Positions 50,513 through 62,008 of a DNA stretch of 64,000 bases are shown here, one piece after another; the stretch's first letter is position 1, and the number at the start of each line of letters is the position of its first letter. Source of the DNA: Phragmites australis (taxonomy: Eukaryota > Streptophyta > Magnoliopsida > Poales > Poaceae). The notes beneath the pieces are model-generated. The model was given only the letters and a program-made list of their open reading frames with translations, was not told the DNA's origin and ran no database searches. A program made the translations under genes and the position numbers. The stretch spans positions 29,858,001 through 29,922,000 of the forward strand of contig NC_084930.1 of assembly GCF_958298935.1 (NCBI RefSeq). The letters run 5' to 3'.

Positions 50513-50527
50513 GAAGCTTGACATTCT
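50513..50527. repeat. LINE target site duplication, 3' side copy
   Basis: GAAGCTTGACATTCT, identical to 56379-56393. Confidence 0.95.
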
Positions 50528-50563
50528 TTTTTTTTTTTTTGGGTAAAGAGAGAGCTTTATAGA

Positions 50564-53500
50564 TTAACTGAAAAGGGTATTACATTCCTGGGCAAGGAGC
50601 TCAAAGATGGCCGGGGGAGCCTGGAGGATCCACTCGGAACAAAGTCTGGAGCTCATGCCCATCTTAGCTAGAAAATGAGCAACCCTATTACAATCTCTCT
50701 TTAATTTATGCCATTGCACATCTTGGAGACGGCTACAGACACCATGTATCTCATCGATGATTGGAGACCATGCCGCACGATTTCCTTGGTGTGCCACAAT
50801 GTCCTGAATGACGGTGGCATTGTCAGACTCAAAAATCACCGGCATCTGAACCCAATTTGCAGCCGCGCGAGCTCCTTCTAGGCATGCCAATGCTTCCACT
50901 TCAATAGGCGCATTGCAGTTCTGAACCGCCTTGTATGCAGAGTATAGGACCAAGCCCCTGCAGTCCCTAGCGATAATTCCGACGCTAGCTTCTCCACTCT
51001 CTGGCCTAAAAGCTCCATCAACATTAATTTTTGCCCAACCTTCAGGCGGAGGCCTCCACACAACATCATCAGAAGTGGCCCTGTTTCTTCTTATGGGCTC
51101 CGGGATGATGCATTCAGAGATGGGCAATTTACCTTTATGATCCACCTCCTGCTGCCAGACCGGGGAAAGAGTTTCCCTGAAATTCTTCAAGAATGATACC
51201 GAATCAGCAATGGAAGCCAGACCCTTCTCATGAATGATGTCATTCCTCAAGTGCCATGATCTCCATAAGACTAGTAATAGATTTGTCTTCATTTTCGTAG
51301 GGATTGAATCTAACAGTACCAAAAGCCAGTCTGGTCCTGTGTATTTCAAAAGAAATTCATCCGGCAACTCCCAGTATTCACGTACCGCTAGGCGAAGTGC
51401 CATTGCTTTTGAGCACCTGACAGTGGCATGGTGCCCATCCTCCACCTCATGCCCGCAGATTTTGCAGACCCCAGTACTCTCCAAAGTCCTTCTCCACTTG
51501 TTTCTCATTGTTGGCAGCGAATCATGGGCAAGACGCCATGCAAAGACACTTACCTTAGGCTGTACATCTGTCCTCCACAACACTTTCCATAGTTTCCTTT
51601 GATCATCAGGTGCTGAGCTGGAAGAATGCGATCTGGAGCTCAGGCCCGACAAATTCCAGGCAAGCCGATAAGCACTTTTCACTGAGAAAACCCCATTCTT
51701 CTCAAAATGCCACGCAGGGAAATCTTCCCTCTCCCGCACTGGAATCCTTGATTTCAGAATAACATCAGCATCGTCATCATGAGTTAAGTGACGAATTAAA
51801 GGTTCGTTCCACTTCTTCTCTCCTGGCAATATAAGGTCATGAACAAAGGTGAGCCTATTCCAAGTTTTCTTCTCAATTACTTTCAATTTGCCTGCATGTG
51901 GAACCCATTTGTGTCTCCATATTCTAACATCTTTTCCATTCCCGATTCGCCATATAACTCCCTCCTTCAACAAGTCCATCCCATGAGCTATACGCTTCCA
52001 CGACAGTGATGAAACCACCGGGAAGGCAGTATCAATGAGGGTTCCATTTGGGTAATACCTTGCTTTTAGAATTCGTGCACAGAAACTGTCCGGGTACACA
52101 AGCAGCCTCCATGCCTGACGAGCTAAGAGAGCTTGGTTAAAACATTTCATATCCCGGAACCCCATTCCTCCGAAGGACTTCGGGCATGTTAACTTCTCCC
52201 AGGCCAACCAATGCACCTTACGCTGCCCTTTGTCTTCTCCCCACCAAAACTTTCTGACCATCCGATCATAAACCTCACAAGTCTGGAGCGGCAACTTAAA
52301 CACTCCCATCACATAATTTGGGAGTGCTTGAGCCACACTCTTTATCAACACCTCCTTAGCTCCTGCAGATAAAAATTTCTCTGACCAGTTGCTAAGCCTC
52401 TTAGCAAATCTTTCTCTGATTGGCTGAAACTTTTCCGCTTTCATACGCCCCTCCGGCGTAGGCAAGCCTAGATACTTGTCCTCAAATGTGGCTTTGGAAA
52501 CCTGCAGCTCGTCCTTAATTTCATCCTGTTGGTGCGCCGAACAAAAATCACTAAAGAGCAGGGAGCATTTGCTTGGGTTAATTAACTGTCCCGTGCTCCT
52601 TTCATATAAAGTCAGGGCTTCTTTCACTGCTCTTGCTTGCTGCAGCTCTGCTTTGAAGAACAATAAGCTATCGTCCGCAAACAACAGATGAGAGACCCCC
52701 GGTGCCTTCCGACAAACCTTTAGTGGTTGAATTCTTCCTTCACCCGAGTATCTTTTCAAGATATTTGAGAGGCCGTCAGCAATAAACAGAAATAAATATG
52801 GGCTTAAAGGATCCCCTTGGCGTAACCCTCTTGATGGACTGACTGCCTCCAATAATTCCCCGTTAAATCGCACTTTGTAGCGAACAGTAGTAACGCAAAT
52901 CATGATCCACTTGATCCATGTTTGGCTGAAGCCCATCTTCTCTATTACTCTCTCCAGGAAGACCCAATCTACATAATCATAAGCCTTCGAAAGATCTAAT
53001 TTCAGTGCGCAGAAATTTTGATTCTCTCTTCTGCACTTTTGAATGGAGTGAAAACACTCGAAAGCAATCAAGGCGTTATCCGTTATCATTCTACCTGGAA
53101 CAAAAGCACTTTGTTGCTCCGAGATCAAACCCTGCAGCAGCGGTCTGAGACGGTTGACTAAACACTTTGACACCACTTTGTACACCACGTTGCACAAACT
53201 GATAGGACGATAGTCCTTCATTTCTTCCGGTGCACAATGCTTCGGAATCATCACTATTGTAGTGTCATTTACTTCTTCCTGCAATTCACATTCCTCAAAA
53301 AACTTGTGAACAGCTCTTAACACATCCTCCTTTAACAGAGCCCAATTCCTTTGAAAAAAGCAAGCCGGAAATCCATCAGGACCCGGTGCTTTCGTAGGAC
53401 CTATCTGGAACAAGGCATCTGAAATCTCTTCATCTGTGAAAGCCTTCGTAAGAGACTCATTCATCTCCTGATCCACCTTCAATGAGAACATGTCCAGCAA

Positions 53501-54742
53501 AGGCCCAGGATCAAGAGTAACATCTCTTGACAAAAGATCCTGAAAGAAACATTGAGCAATATGCTTCATCTCCTTTGCATCAGACGTACTGGAGCCATCT
53601 TGCTTTTTTAGTTTTGTAACTCTATTCTTCCGAGCTCTCCAAGAAGCTTTCCTATGAAAATATCTTGTATTACGATCACCCTCCTTGAGCCAAGAGGTCC
53701 TTGATCTCTGTCTCCACATAATCTCTTCACGAAACAGCAATTCGTCCAGCTTTTCACGCACCTCCCGTATTTGATTAGATCCGTCCAGCAACCCCTGCTG
53801 GCGAAGGGACCCGAGTCTCTTTCTCAACTTCCCCAACTTCCTCTTCACGTTCCCGACCTTCTTATCACTCCATGTGTGTAACTGGGTCAAAGTCGACCGT
53901 AGCTTTGCCATGACATCCCCCAAATTACTAACTCCTTCCCCTTTCTCCCATGCTTCCTTTATCACATCTGGCATCGAGGCGTCTCGCTCCCACATGGCCT
54001 CGTAGCGACGGCAGCGAGGCGCCGCCCGCGGCCTCTCCGGCTCATCCCATAGTAGTAACAACGGAACATGATCGGAGCACGACGACGCGATGTGAGAAAC
54101 ATGCGCCAGGGGGAAACACGCCGACCATGCCGGATCCGCAACAGCTCTGTCAAGCCGCACCCGCACATTCCTTCCGTCTCCCTGTTTATTGTCGTACGTC
54201 CATGGTGTGCCCCCGAATCCCAAGTCATGAAGGTCGCAAAATGAGAGAGACTCACGAAAGGCTCTCATCTGCCCCTCCGGTCTCCTCGCGTGTGAGAAGT
54301 GCTTCGACTGCCACATTGCTTCATTGAAGTCATCTATCATCAACCAGGGTTCAGTTGCATTTGGTTTGATCCGACGAAGCAACGTCCACATATGGTGCCT
54401 GTCCTGAGATTTAGGCTCGCCGTACACAAACGTTCCACGCCATTTGGCACTCTCCGGTGCCTCCCGGACCAACACGTCAATATGCCTTTTATTATAAGAC
54501 TTCAACGCTACCTCCATCGCTTCATCCCAAAAGAGGGCTATCCCACCTCCTTTGCCCTCTCCATTGACTGCAAAGCAATTACGCAGGCCCAGACGCCATC
54601 TCAACCTCCTCACTATCTCCTTGTCCTGTCTAGTTTCCGAAAGGAAGACCAGTTTCGGGTGATGCATCTACACAAGGCAGACGAGGTCCTGAACTGTCCG
54701 GGAGCGCCCGAGCCCCCGGCAGTTCCAGCTTAGAATACACAT
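50564..54742 (-). pseudogene. LINE ORF2 (endonuclease, reverse transcriptase, RNase H) with one nonsense codon
   Basis: The frame starts at an ATG overlapping the ORF1 stop (TAATG, 54742) with MCILSWNCRGLG, the usual start of the apurinic-type endonuclease. A TAG at 54670-54668 breaks it after 24 codons, and a 1367-residue open frame follows from 54667. Within it: SETR and DDFNEAM endonuclease blocks (usually GDFN), SDHVPLLL, RT motifs LDLSKAYDYVDW, GLRQGDPLSPYLF and FADDSLLFF (near residue 660), a zf-RVT region with CKICGHEVEDGHH (about 1060), and a C-terminal RNase H with INVDGAF (about 1215) and FESDNATVI (about 1275). ORF2 nicks target DNA and reverse-transcribes the RNA in place. Only the one stop was seen, so readthrough or downstream initiation would give an RT-competent but endonuclease-truncated protein. 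Confidence 0.93.
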
Positions 54743-56184
54743 TAGGCCCGGCGACGCTCCGCGAGGGAGCCCGCTGATGTTGCCAAGTCAATAGTTTCAG
54801 AAACTGTTGTATTCTCTGCCTTCTTCATTCTCTTGCTTTCATGATTCAGTGCAAAATTTTGCACCTCATTCTCAAACACTTCCGGGATTTGTACATGCAT
54901 CACCACGTCTTGCCCCTCCTGCACTTTCTCTGTAATTCCCCGCTCCCCAGGGCCCTTGGGCCTCTGCACATCCTCCAACAAAAGGAGTCTCTTGCTTGAT
55001 GACCTAAAGTTTGCTGGATTGGCCATATGCTGCTTCAGGCCCATCTCTGAACTCTGCATGTCTTCATCCTCATAGACGCATTGTCCAGTTTCAAATCCGG
55101 CCATGGACCCTCGGCCCCTGCGGCCCCGACCACGACCCCTTCCACCGCCATAGCCACCCCCATCGCCAACCATCCATGGTCCTCCTCTCCGGAATTCGGG
55201 GACTATAAGGGTTTCAGGATACTCAATATCCTTTTCAGCATGCACCCCATCCCCATGCTCTTTGGAGACGTGACCAAGAAAGCCACAGACTCCACATAAG
55301 ATAGGCATCTTCTCATACTGGAAGCGAACGTATCTCTTTTGCATCCTCAACGTCAAGGTCGCGGCACGTGACAAAGGTTTGCGAACATCAATTTTAACTC
55401 GCACCCTGACCCCTTGACCATGGCCCTTTACAGAGTTCTCATCCAACAAGACAAATTCTCCCGCCCGGCGAGCGAGCTGAGACGCCACGCTCCCGGTCCT
55501 AATCTTCTCCTTCAAATCCAGCACCTGAACCCACGCTGGAAAAGTGCTGAGATCAACTGATTCGACCTCCGACCATCCGTCATACGATGCCAGCAAAACA
55601 GGGCATCCCCTGAAGATCCAGGGACCATTCTCCATCACGCGCTCCCAGTCTTCGAGACAGTTCATCTGCACCGAGAATAGATTATTCTCCATTGCCCTGA
55701 ACTCTACCTCTTTTGCACAATTCCATGCTGCTCTCATGTTACCAAAGAAGGCACCATGACTAAATTTCTTCTCTGTGTGCACCCGTGCGAGGGCCAACCA
55801 TCTTGCATCTACCTGTAATTCGTCAAGGTCTTCTTCCAAAATCACCTCCTCCTCCTCATCTTCACGCAGATCAAGGGTTTTGAACACCTCATCGATCGGT
55901 GCTTTCATCTTCGTCTTCTCCGATTCACCGCCGCCCTCAATCTCCGGTCTCTTCTTCGTCCCCTCCTTTCCCTTCGACGAGCCCCCCGAATTCGAAGACG
56001 GCGAGGAATCGCACGCCAAAGAATCAAACAGGGTTCTCGAAGCTTCGCCGAGCGCCGAGCTCGGAGCTTTCATCTTCGTCTTCTCTGCTTCACCGCCGCC
56101 CTCAATCTCCGGTCTCGTTTTCGTCACCTCCTTTCCCTTCGATGAGGCCCCCGAAATCGACGGCGGCGAGGAAACGCACGCCAT
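54742..56184 (-). CDS. LINE ORF1, nucleic-acid-binding protein with DUF4283-type domain
   Basis: 480 residues. Residues 5-41 and 60-96 are a duplicated segment (SSKGKE, RPEIEGGGE, EKTKMKAP in both). The central part (about 125-300) has the plant LINE/DUF4283 pattern: WLALARVHTEKKFS, a FRGCPVLLASYDGW block and FPAWVQVLDL. A knuckle at about 305 reads CGVCGFLGHVSKEH, so the last ligand of the usual C-x2-C-x4-H-x4-C is His. A Gly/Arg-rich run (GGGRGRGRGRRGRGS) follows. ORF1 coats LINE RNA and chaperones it. It ends in TAA overlapping the ORF2 ATG by one base. Confidence 0.9.
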   Translation of the reverse strand: MACVSSPPSISGASSKGKEVTKTRPEIEGGGEAEKTKMKAPSSALGEASRTLFDSLACDSSPSSNSGGSSKGKEGTKKRPEIEGGGESEKTKMKAPIDEVFKTLDLREDEEEEVILEEDLDELQVDARWLALARVHTEKKFSHGAFFGNMRAAWNCAKEVEFRAMENNLFSVQMNCLEDWERVMENGPWIFRGCPVLLASYDGWSEVESVDLSTFPAWVQVLDLKEKIRTGSVASQLARRAGEFVLLDENSVKGHGQGVRVRVKIDVRKPLSRAATLTLRMQKRYVRFQYEKMPILCGVCGFLGHVSKEHGDGVHAEKDIEYPETLIVPEFRRGGPWMVGDGGGYGGGRGRGRGRRGRGSMAGFETGQCVYEDEDMQSSEMGLKQHMANPANFRSSSKRLLLLEDVQRPKGPGERGITEKVQEGQDVVMHVQIPEVFENEVQNFALNHESKRMKKAENTTVSETIDLATSAGSLAERRRA

Positions 56185-56378
56185 CGAAACGAACAGGGGT
56201 CTCGCAGCTTCACTGAGCTCCGAGCACGCGCCAAGAACTTAGGCGCAAGCGGAGCCTGGGCAGTACCTGAGACGAAAGGGGAATTTTTTGGAGAAACTCT
56301 ATGGCGTCGCCACAGAGGAGCCCAACCCTATTTTGCAAGGGTACGTCGTGCTTCCAGATGGCACGATGGTATTACAGT

Positions 56379-56393
56379 GAAGCTTGACATTCT
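56379..56393. repeat. LINE target site duplication, 5' side copy
   Basis: GAAGCTTGACATTCT, identical to 50513-50527. Confidence 0.95.
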
Positions 56394-57536
56394 AACACCA
56401 TCCTGCCATCACAATGGTGCTAGGGACGGCAGACACAAGAGAAGGCTATCATCACAATGTCACGCCTCCATCGCTAGTGACAGCAGACACTAAGGAAGAG
56501 ATCATTTAATTTAACTGTATCATGATGTGATTATTGATATGTAAGATAACTCTTAGTGAGTCTCACATATCAACTATTGCTGACACATGAAACAACTCGC
56601 ATATCACCTATTTTTTTTTTTAGTGAATCTACCATATCAGTGACCACCCTCTGTAGTTAGGTTAGAGAAATCGCTTCGGACACAAGTGGATGGACGCTCC
56701 AGGTCCAGGCTGACCAAGTCCAAGGTGTGCGTGTTTGAGAGTTGTTGCGCTGAACTGTTTGTGCTCAGCAGCCTGGGTTGGTGGAACGGGAGGCGTAAGC
56801 CATAGGGCCCACCTGCCATGGTTGAGGCAGGGGTTAGAATTAAAAAAGCTGCAGAATTCTCTTTTTTTGACCAAAAAAGCAGTATCCTGTAACCACGTTA
56901 TGCCCAAGAAACGACAAAACGAGGATGAACTGAATTCCCTACTCATTCCTTTCTCTGATCTCCCATCCCCTCTTCCCAATTCTATCATCAAGCACCGAAG
57001 AGTGATGCATATGACCTATCAATCTATGGAAATATTATTCAGGAAGTAAAGATGCTATTGCCTGCTTGTTTTACTCGTGTTCATCTTTCTTGTTGTAAGC
57101 ATGATTATAACATTGTAATCCATAAATTAATGATGGAGTCAGTCACAACCCTAAGTTGACTGATTATGTTCGTAATTTTATTTCACTCATTGTGGCAAGT
57201 TAACTGTGAACATCCATAAATTATACTCATTTTATGCTGTCATATTTTGCTGAAGTTGAATTGATGACACTGAATTATCTATTCTAGCCTGTCCTGATGA
57301 ATCGATGAGCTAGATTAGACATATATTTTTTTATGCGTTGGCTCGATACAGATGGCGAAGACTATTGTTTCAGTGTATTTTTAACTATTTTACACGTGTT
57401 TTATTATGTCAACATAATTATTTTGTACAAATTTTTGACTTTTGTCATAACACACGGGCATTTAACTTGTTCTGAAAACAAATCGAGCAGCACACCTCGA
57501 TCGATTTGCTAGCATTGCGTCTGTGGCGGTCACTTT

Positions 57537-57760
57537 CGATGGCGACCTCTAAGCCCGCCACCGGTGAAGATGGAAGCGAGGCGCCTACCCTCGTGCCCTC
57601 TCCTCGCAGGGCCGCTGTCGATGGCGAGCTCCGCCCCTGCCGCCGGTGAAGAGGGAAGCGACGTGCCTCCCGTCGTGCCAAGGTTTCGTGACGGCAGTGC
57701 GACGGCCTTCGTCCCCGCTGCTGGTGAAGACAGAAGCAAGGCCATCTCCTCATGCCTTAG
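57537..57760 (+). repeat. Degenerate tandem repeat, about 80-bp period, three units
   Basis: Units at 57537, 57618 and about 57696 share CGATGGCGA-type starts in the first two, GCCACCGGTGAAG/GCCGCCGGTGAAG/GCTGCTGGTGAAG, then GGAAGCGA or GAAGCAA and CTCGTGCC-like ends. The first two units begin with ATGGCG and would read MATSKPATGED and MASSAPAAGEE in different frames. No known domain. Confidence 0.55.
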
Positions 57761-60086
57761 TTCTCGTGGATCCTGTCATTCATGGCGTACTCTACCTGCT
57801 TCCCCTCGCCTTTGCCAACCTGTGCTGTCGCCGCCGCTTCTGGAAATCTGCGTCACAGGGACGACACGGCCGTATGAAGTCACTCGGATGTGATCAAAAT
57901 TGATGATACAATAGCACGATTTTAGTGAATTAGTAGTCCAGTAGATAGTTTGATAGAATCTCTGAAGCAGCAGCAGCAGTGGTCTTTTTTTTTGACAAGC
58001 TAATCTAGTTTCAGCCAGGAACTAGTGTTGTTGGTTTAGTGCTGGTTTGTTTGAGTCATTCGTTCCCTCTTTGTAATTATAGACTTCGTAGCAACAGCAA
58101 TGTGGCAAAGTTTGTGAGCTCTGGTAGATTGTTTACATACTGACTGCATTCCTGAGCGACATTCTTCATGCCCCTGTCTTGTACAGTATATTTATCCAGG
58201 GTCTTTTGATCACATCATCTGCATGTCTGTACTTGGAGCTTTAATAGGATTGAAGAGATTGTGCTTATTTTAGTTACATGTGAAATTGGAATTTTAATTC
58301 TGAACTTGTAATAGCTATGGGCTATCTGCATTGAAATGCTCGTGACCAGTTTCGGTCTGTTCATAATAATGTGGAAGAGTATATTTCAACTTTTTTCTGG
58401 AAAAATCCAGTTAGCCTGAATTGAACTTTCCTTTGAGTTCAAGCATGAATTACAAGTGCAAATTCTTTTAATGACTGCTTCTACAAAGAAATATACTGAC
58501 AACATACAAGTTCCTGACCAAACTTTTGGTGATGGAGTATCGGTTGTCCATTTTTCATGCATCATCGGCAACTGTTATTTGAAGTTAATTCCTCATTTTC
58601 TGACAGCTTTTCTGGTGTGGATGGGTCTGCATTACCCTGTAATATTCATGCTATCATTCAATAAAATTTAAAAACATTGGCTCTTTTGCGTGACAGATGC
58701 GATAGGTGGTGTGAGGTAAATTGGAGCACAACTGTTAGTATGTACGGCTTCACCGAGGCATGTTAATTGTCTCATCTCTTTACTGTGACCTGAACCTGGG
58801 ATTTCAGAAAAATGGAATCATCTCTATTAAAGGTGATCACTCACAATCAGCATTCTTCTAGGACATTGAATATATTTCATGATTCAATCATTTTTTTTTT
58901 AGCATTCCTTTATCTATTTCAACTCAGAGAGATGACCATGTTCAGTTTTGTCAGTTTGGCTATAGTAGTTTCCTATGTTGCACGGTAGGGGATACAGATA
59001 CGAGGATATGATATTTTCAAAAAACAGCAATATAGGGATACGATAAATCCAAATATAATACCATAACCATAGTTGAATTATGCATTACATAATAATATAA
59101 CATAATAATATCATAAAAATATAGGATAAAGAAACATGCTAAGCTCATCAAGAAGTGACAAGAACTCAATCTTCCCCTTCTAATATCTTCGGATTCTAAT
59201 ATCTCCTAAAATTCAGAAGATCATCAGGAGGAATGAAGGAGTAGCAGCTGCTCCTTTCTTCCCCATTCTTGCTGTCGGCCTGAGCACAACTGCTCATAGT
59301 GGCTCTTCCTCTATCCACCACTATTGACACGACCACCGCAAATCGGTTCCCTGGGATGTACTACATCTTCCCATCTCCTCTGACCGAGCCCCGCAACCAC
59401 TCGTCGCCGGAGAGCACAAACATGGCAGTGCCATTGCACAGCACGGCTAGAGCTCTTCTACACCGCCTTCACCCCCTTCCTAGCAGTGAAGCTCGGGCTC
59501 AGCATCTTCTTCCCTGGTGCCAGCCGCTGGACAGAATCTCCTGGTCGCCAAAAATTTCTGCACATGGTAGGCCCCTACCCGATTCCTCTGGAACTCACCC
59601 TCACACTTCTTCGACGGGGACGGAGAACTAGGGTAGCGATGCTCCTTTTGGTACAACACGCCGTCGTTTTCATGAGGGGGGGGGGGGGGGGGGATGAGAA
59701 ACAACGCACGCTAGGCTCTGTCTTTGTTTTTAGTCCAGGTGTGCGACTTGATCTGTTTTTGTATGGAGCCGAAGTTTCGTTAGTTGGAGTCGTAGGTGAG
59801 TCTTTGATCGCCGGAGCCGAAGCATAATCGTGTGAAGAACCAGTTGCTTTGAGATTCGCATGGCGCAAGTGGCGTACATCCGGCATGGTGCTTCACGGGA
59901 ATGGCGATGCAGCACTGCTGCACATAATTTTTTCCCCAAGGGAAGGGCGGCGTCTTAACATAGTATTCACACAAGCATTCTGCGGTCCATGCACAACTGG
60001 ACAACTGGTTGCGTATGTTCATAACAGGCCTAATATTTTATGGGCTGGACTGCATTACAATTGGGCCACAATTACACAGTTGAGCT

Positions 60087-60162
60087 GTACATTAATTCCA
60101 TGGATACAAACATGTAAGAAGAAAATTAAGCACAAGTACATTAATTCCATGGATACAAACAT
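60087..60162 (+). repeat. 27-bp perfect direct repeat, 49-bp period
   Basis: The 27-bp unit starting GTACATTAATTCCATGG occurs at 60087-60113 and 60136-60162, in the probable 3' flank of the aquaporin gene. Confidence 0.9.
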
Positions 60163-60271
60163 ACACACATCATGCATATGAAGTAGATGATACATCGAAC
60201 AGCATCAGCAAGACGTAGCATGGATCGTGGGGACGCCGGCAACAACCTACTCTTGCTAGCCAGATTAGCAG

Positions 60272-61261
60272 CTAGAAGTGCGTGCTGTCGCCGGCGGTGG
60301 TTTTGAAGGGGATGGCCTTGATGACGACCTGGTGGTACACCGCCGCAAGCGCAGCTCCGGCGAACGGACCCACCCAGAAGATCCACTGACATCATCCAAC
60401 GCAAGCGTTGCAACCATGATATGAGTATGATTTTGATTAGTACCATCACGCGGTGTGTTAGCTGTAAAACTTACATGCCCATGCATCCGTGCGGCCTGTC
60501 GTAGATGATGGCGGCGCCGAGGCTCCTGGCGGGGTTGATGCCGGTGCCAGTGATCGGGATGGTCGCGAGGTGCACCAGGAACACGGCGAAGCCGATGGGC
60601 AACGGCGCGAGCACGGGGACATGGGAGTCCCTGGCGTTGCGCTTGGCGTCGGTGGCCGAGAAGACGGTGTACACGAGCACGAACGTGCCCACGATCTCGG
60701 CGCCGAGCCCGTCGCCCTTGCTGTAACCCGGGTTCACGGCGTTGGCGCCGCCGCCGGCCGCCTCGTAGAGCCCACTCCCGAATTCCTTCACGAAGCCGGC
60801 GCCGCAGACGGCGCCCAGGCACTGCATGACCACGTAGTAGATCGCCCGCGGCAGCGACAGCTTCCGGTCGAGCAGGAGGCCGAACGTGACGGCCGGGTTG
60901 ATGTGCCCCCCCCCCCCCCCCCCGACACGCCGGCAGTGCAGTAGACGAGGGCGAAGATCATGCCGCCAAACGCCCACGCGATGCCCTGGATCCCAACGGT
61001 GCCGCACTTGGACGGCGACTTGCTGACGCCCATGACGGTCAGGACAGTCACGTAGAGGAAGAGGAAGGTGGCCACGAACTCGGCGATACCCGCGCGGTAG
61101 AAGGACCACGACGACAGCTCCGACGCCTCGAACAGCGGCGCCGGCGGGGGCTCGCGGTAGTGGCCGCCGAGGTCGTCCGCCGCCGTACCGATGGGCTGCC
61201 GCTCCGGGAAATGGTCCACGCCCACGCGCACGTCCTCATCCTGGTGCTCCCCTCCTGCCAT
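60272..61261 (-). pseudogene. PIP2-type aquaporin gene with frame breaks
   Basis: Exon 1 starts at the ATG at 61261 ([18 protein letters not shown]) and runs to a donor at 60474; exon 2 is 60272-60385 ([20 protein letters not shown] to TAG). Hallmarks of a plasma-membrane water channel: [37 protein letters not shown], both NPA loops (HINPAVTFG and GINPARSLG), the loop D gating region [20 protein letters not shown] with its His, and the short PIP2-like N-terminus. An 18-base C run (60906-60923) sits where the family has Ser-Gly-Gly before HINPAV and shifts the frame. A second shift lies near 60485-60495, because the exon 1 end (DRPHG) is not in frame with exon 2. It is either a pseudogene or affected by assembly errors in the homopolymer; the rest of the sequence is well preserved. 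Confidence 0.88.
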
Positions 61262-61382
61262 TGCTAACTTGCTGAGCAACGTACGAGCTCTAGATTGATC
61301 GATGCAGCTGTGTCAAGTGCGAGCTGCTAGCTAGAGAAGTGAGTGACTAGATGGAGCGAAGAATGAGGTAGCCATGTGCCTT

Positions 61383-61388
61383 CTTATA
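61383..61388 (-). promoter_or_regulatory. TATA box of the aquaporin gene
   Basis: Minus strand TATAAG within GTGCTATAAGAAGG, about 122 bp upstream of the ATG at 61261, a normal distance for a plant promoter. Confidence 0.65.
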
Positions 61389-62008
61389 GCACGATCCATG
61401 GTTGACGGCTCAGAATGTCATGACGTGCAAGTAGTACAATTGTTAGTACGAAATTAAGATGGATGCAAGAACAGAGAGACAGAATGGGCGGCAGCCGCTG
61501 CGACATGCATATGACTATATGAGTACTCATCAAATGCTCAAGAACGCTTAATGGGTGACCCAGTGACGCAACCGTTCCTACCTAATAAACTCCCATTTGA
61601 CAGCTTACGTTCGCAGCTTAGCTGCAAATTTCAAGTTCAGAATTCTGTAGACGAATTAGTGATAATAGTATTATATCATATACAAATAATTTTATTGAAA
61701 TAAATACTAGAGTTTTAAATAACAGCGGAAGAACACGAGAAAATTATAACGAAAATTTTATGGCACACCACAAGTAATCAACTGGGAGTAACGCGATTTA
61801 GGACGCTCCGTCTTCCTTGTAGTCTTCAGCTTTATTAATCTTCATGTAATCTTCTCTAAATAAGCAGTATTTATTATTGAAAATAGGAAAGATAAGTACA
61901 TATCGTACTCAGTAAGTGTAGAAAATTATGATATAAGAGTTTAAGATAAGAAAGACTTGACTCAGATTTAGAGCTGGGTTTCACTACAAAGTCTTTACAA
62001 AGTATATC
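61389..62008. other. Aquaporin upstream region and AT-rich spacer
   Basis: Promoter-proximal sequence to about 61600, then AT-rich DNA up to the LTR. No gene or clear element end. Confidence 0.5.

Larger units (their letters stand above)
50528..56378 (-). mobile_element. Full-length L1-type LINE, 5.85 kb
   Basis: A perfect 15-bp target duplication (GAAGCTTGACATTCT) brackets the element. A T13 run at 50528-50540 is the poly(A) tail, preceded by ATAAAGCTCTCTCTTTACCC on the minus strand. The 5' UTR is about 194 bp (56185-56378), followed by ORF1 and ORF2. The perfect duplication and near-intact ORFs argue for a young insertion. It lies between the O-fucosyltransferase gene and the aquaporin gene and interrupts no recognised gene. 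Confidence 0.95.
56394..60271. other. Intergenic, no supported gene
   Basis: 56640-57050 has open frames without domains. 57537-57760 holds a degenerate tandem repeat (listed separately). 58980-59130 is AT-rich with repeated 'ATACGA' phrases. 59230-59650 is moderately GC-rich with a frame at 59299-59631 lacking any motif. An 18-base G run lies at 59676-59693. Nothing here is convincing as a gene. Confidence 0.5.

Noticed and set aside
60617..60960. Plus-strand and alternate-frame ORFs over the aquaporin
   Set aside because: Shadow frames of the aquaporin coding sequence.
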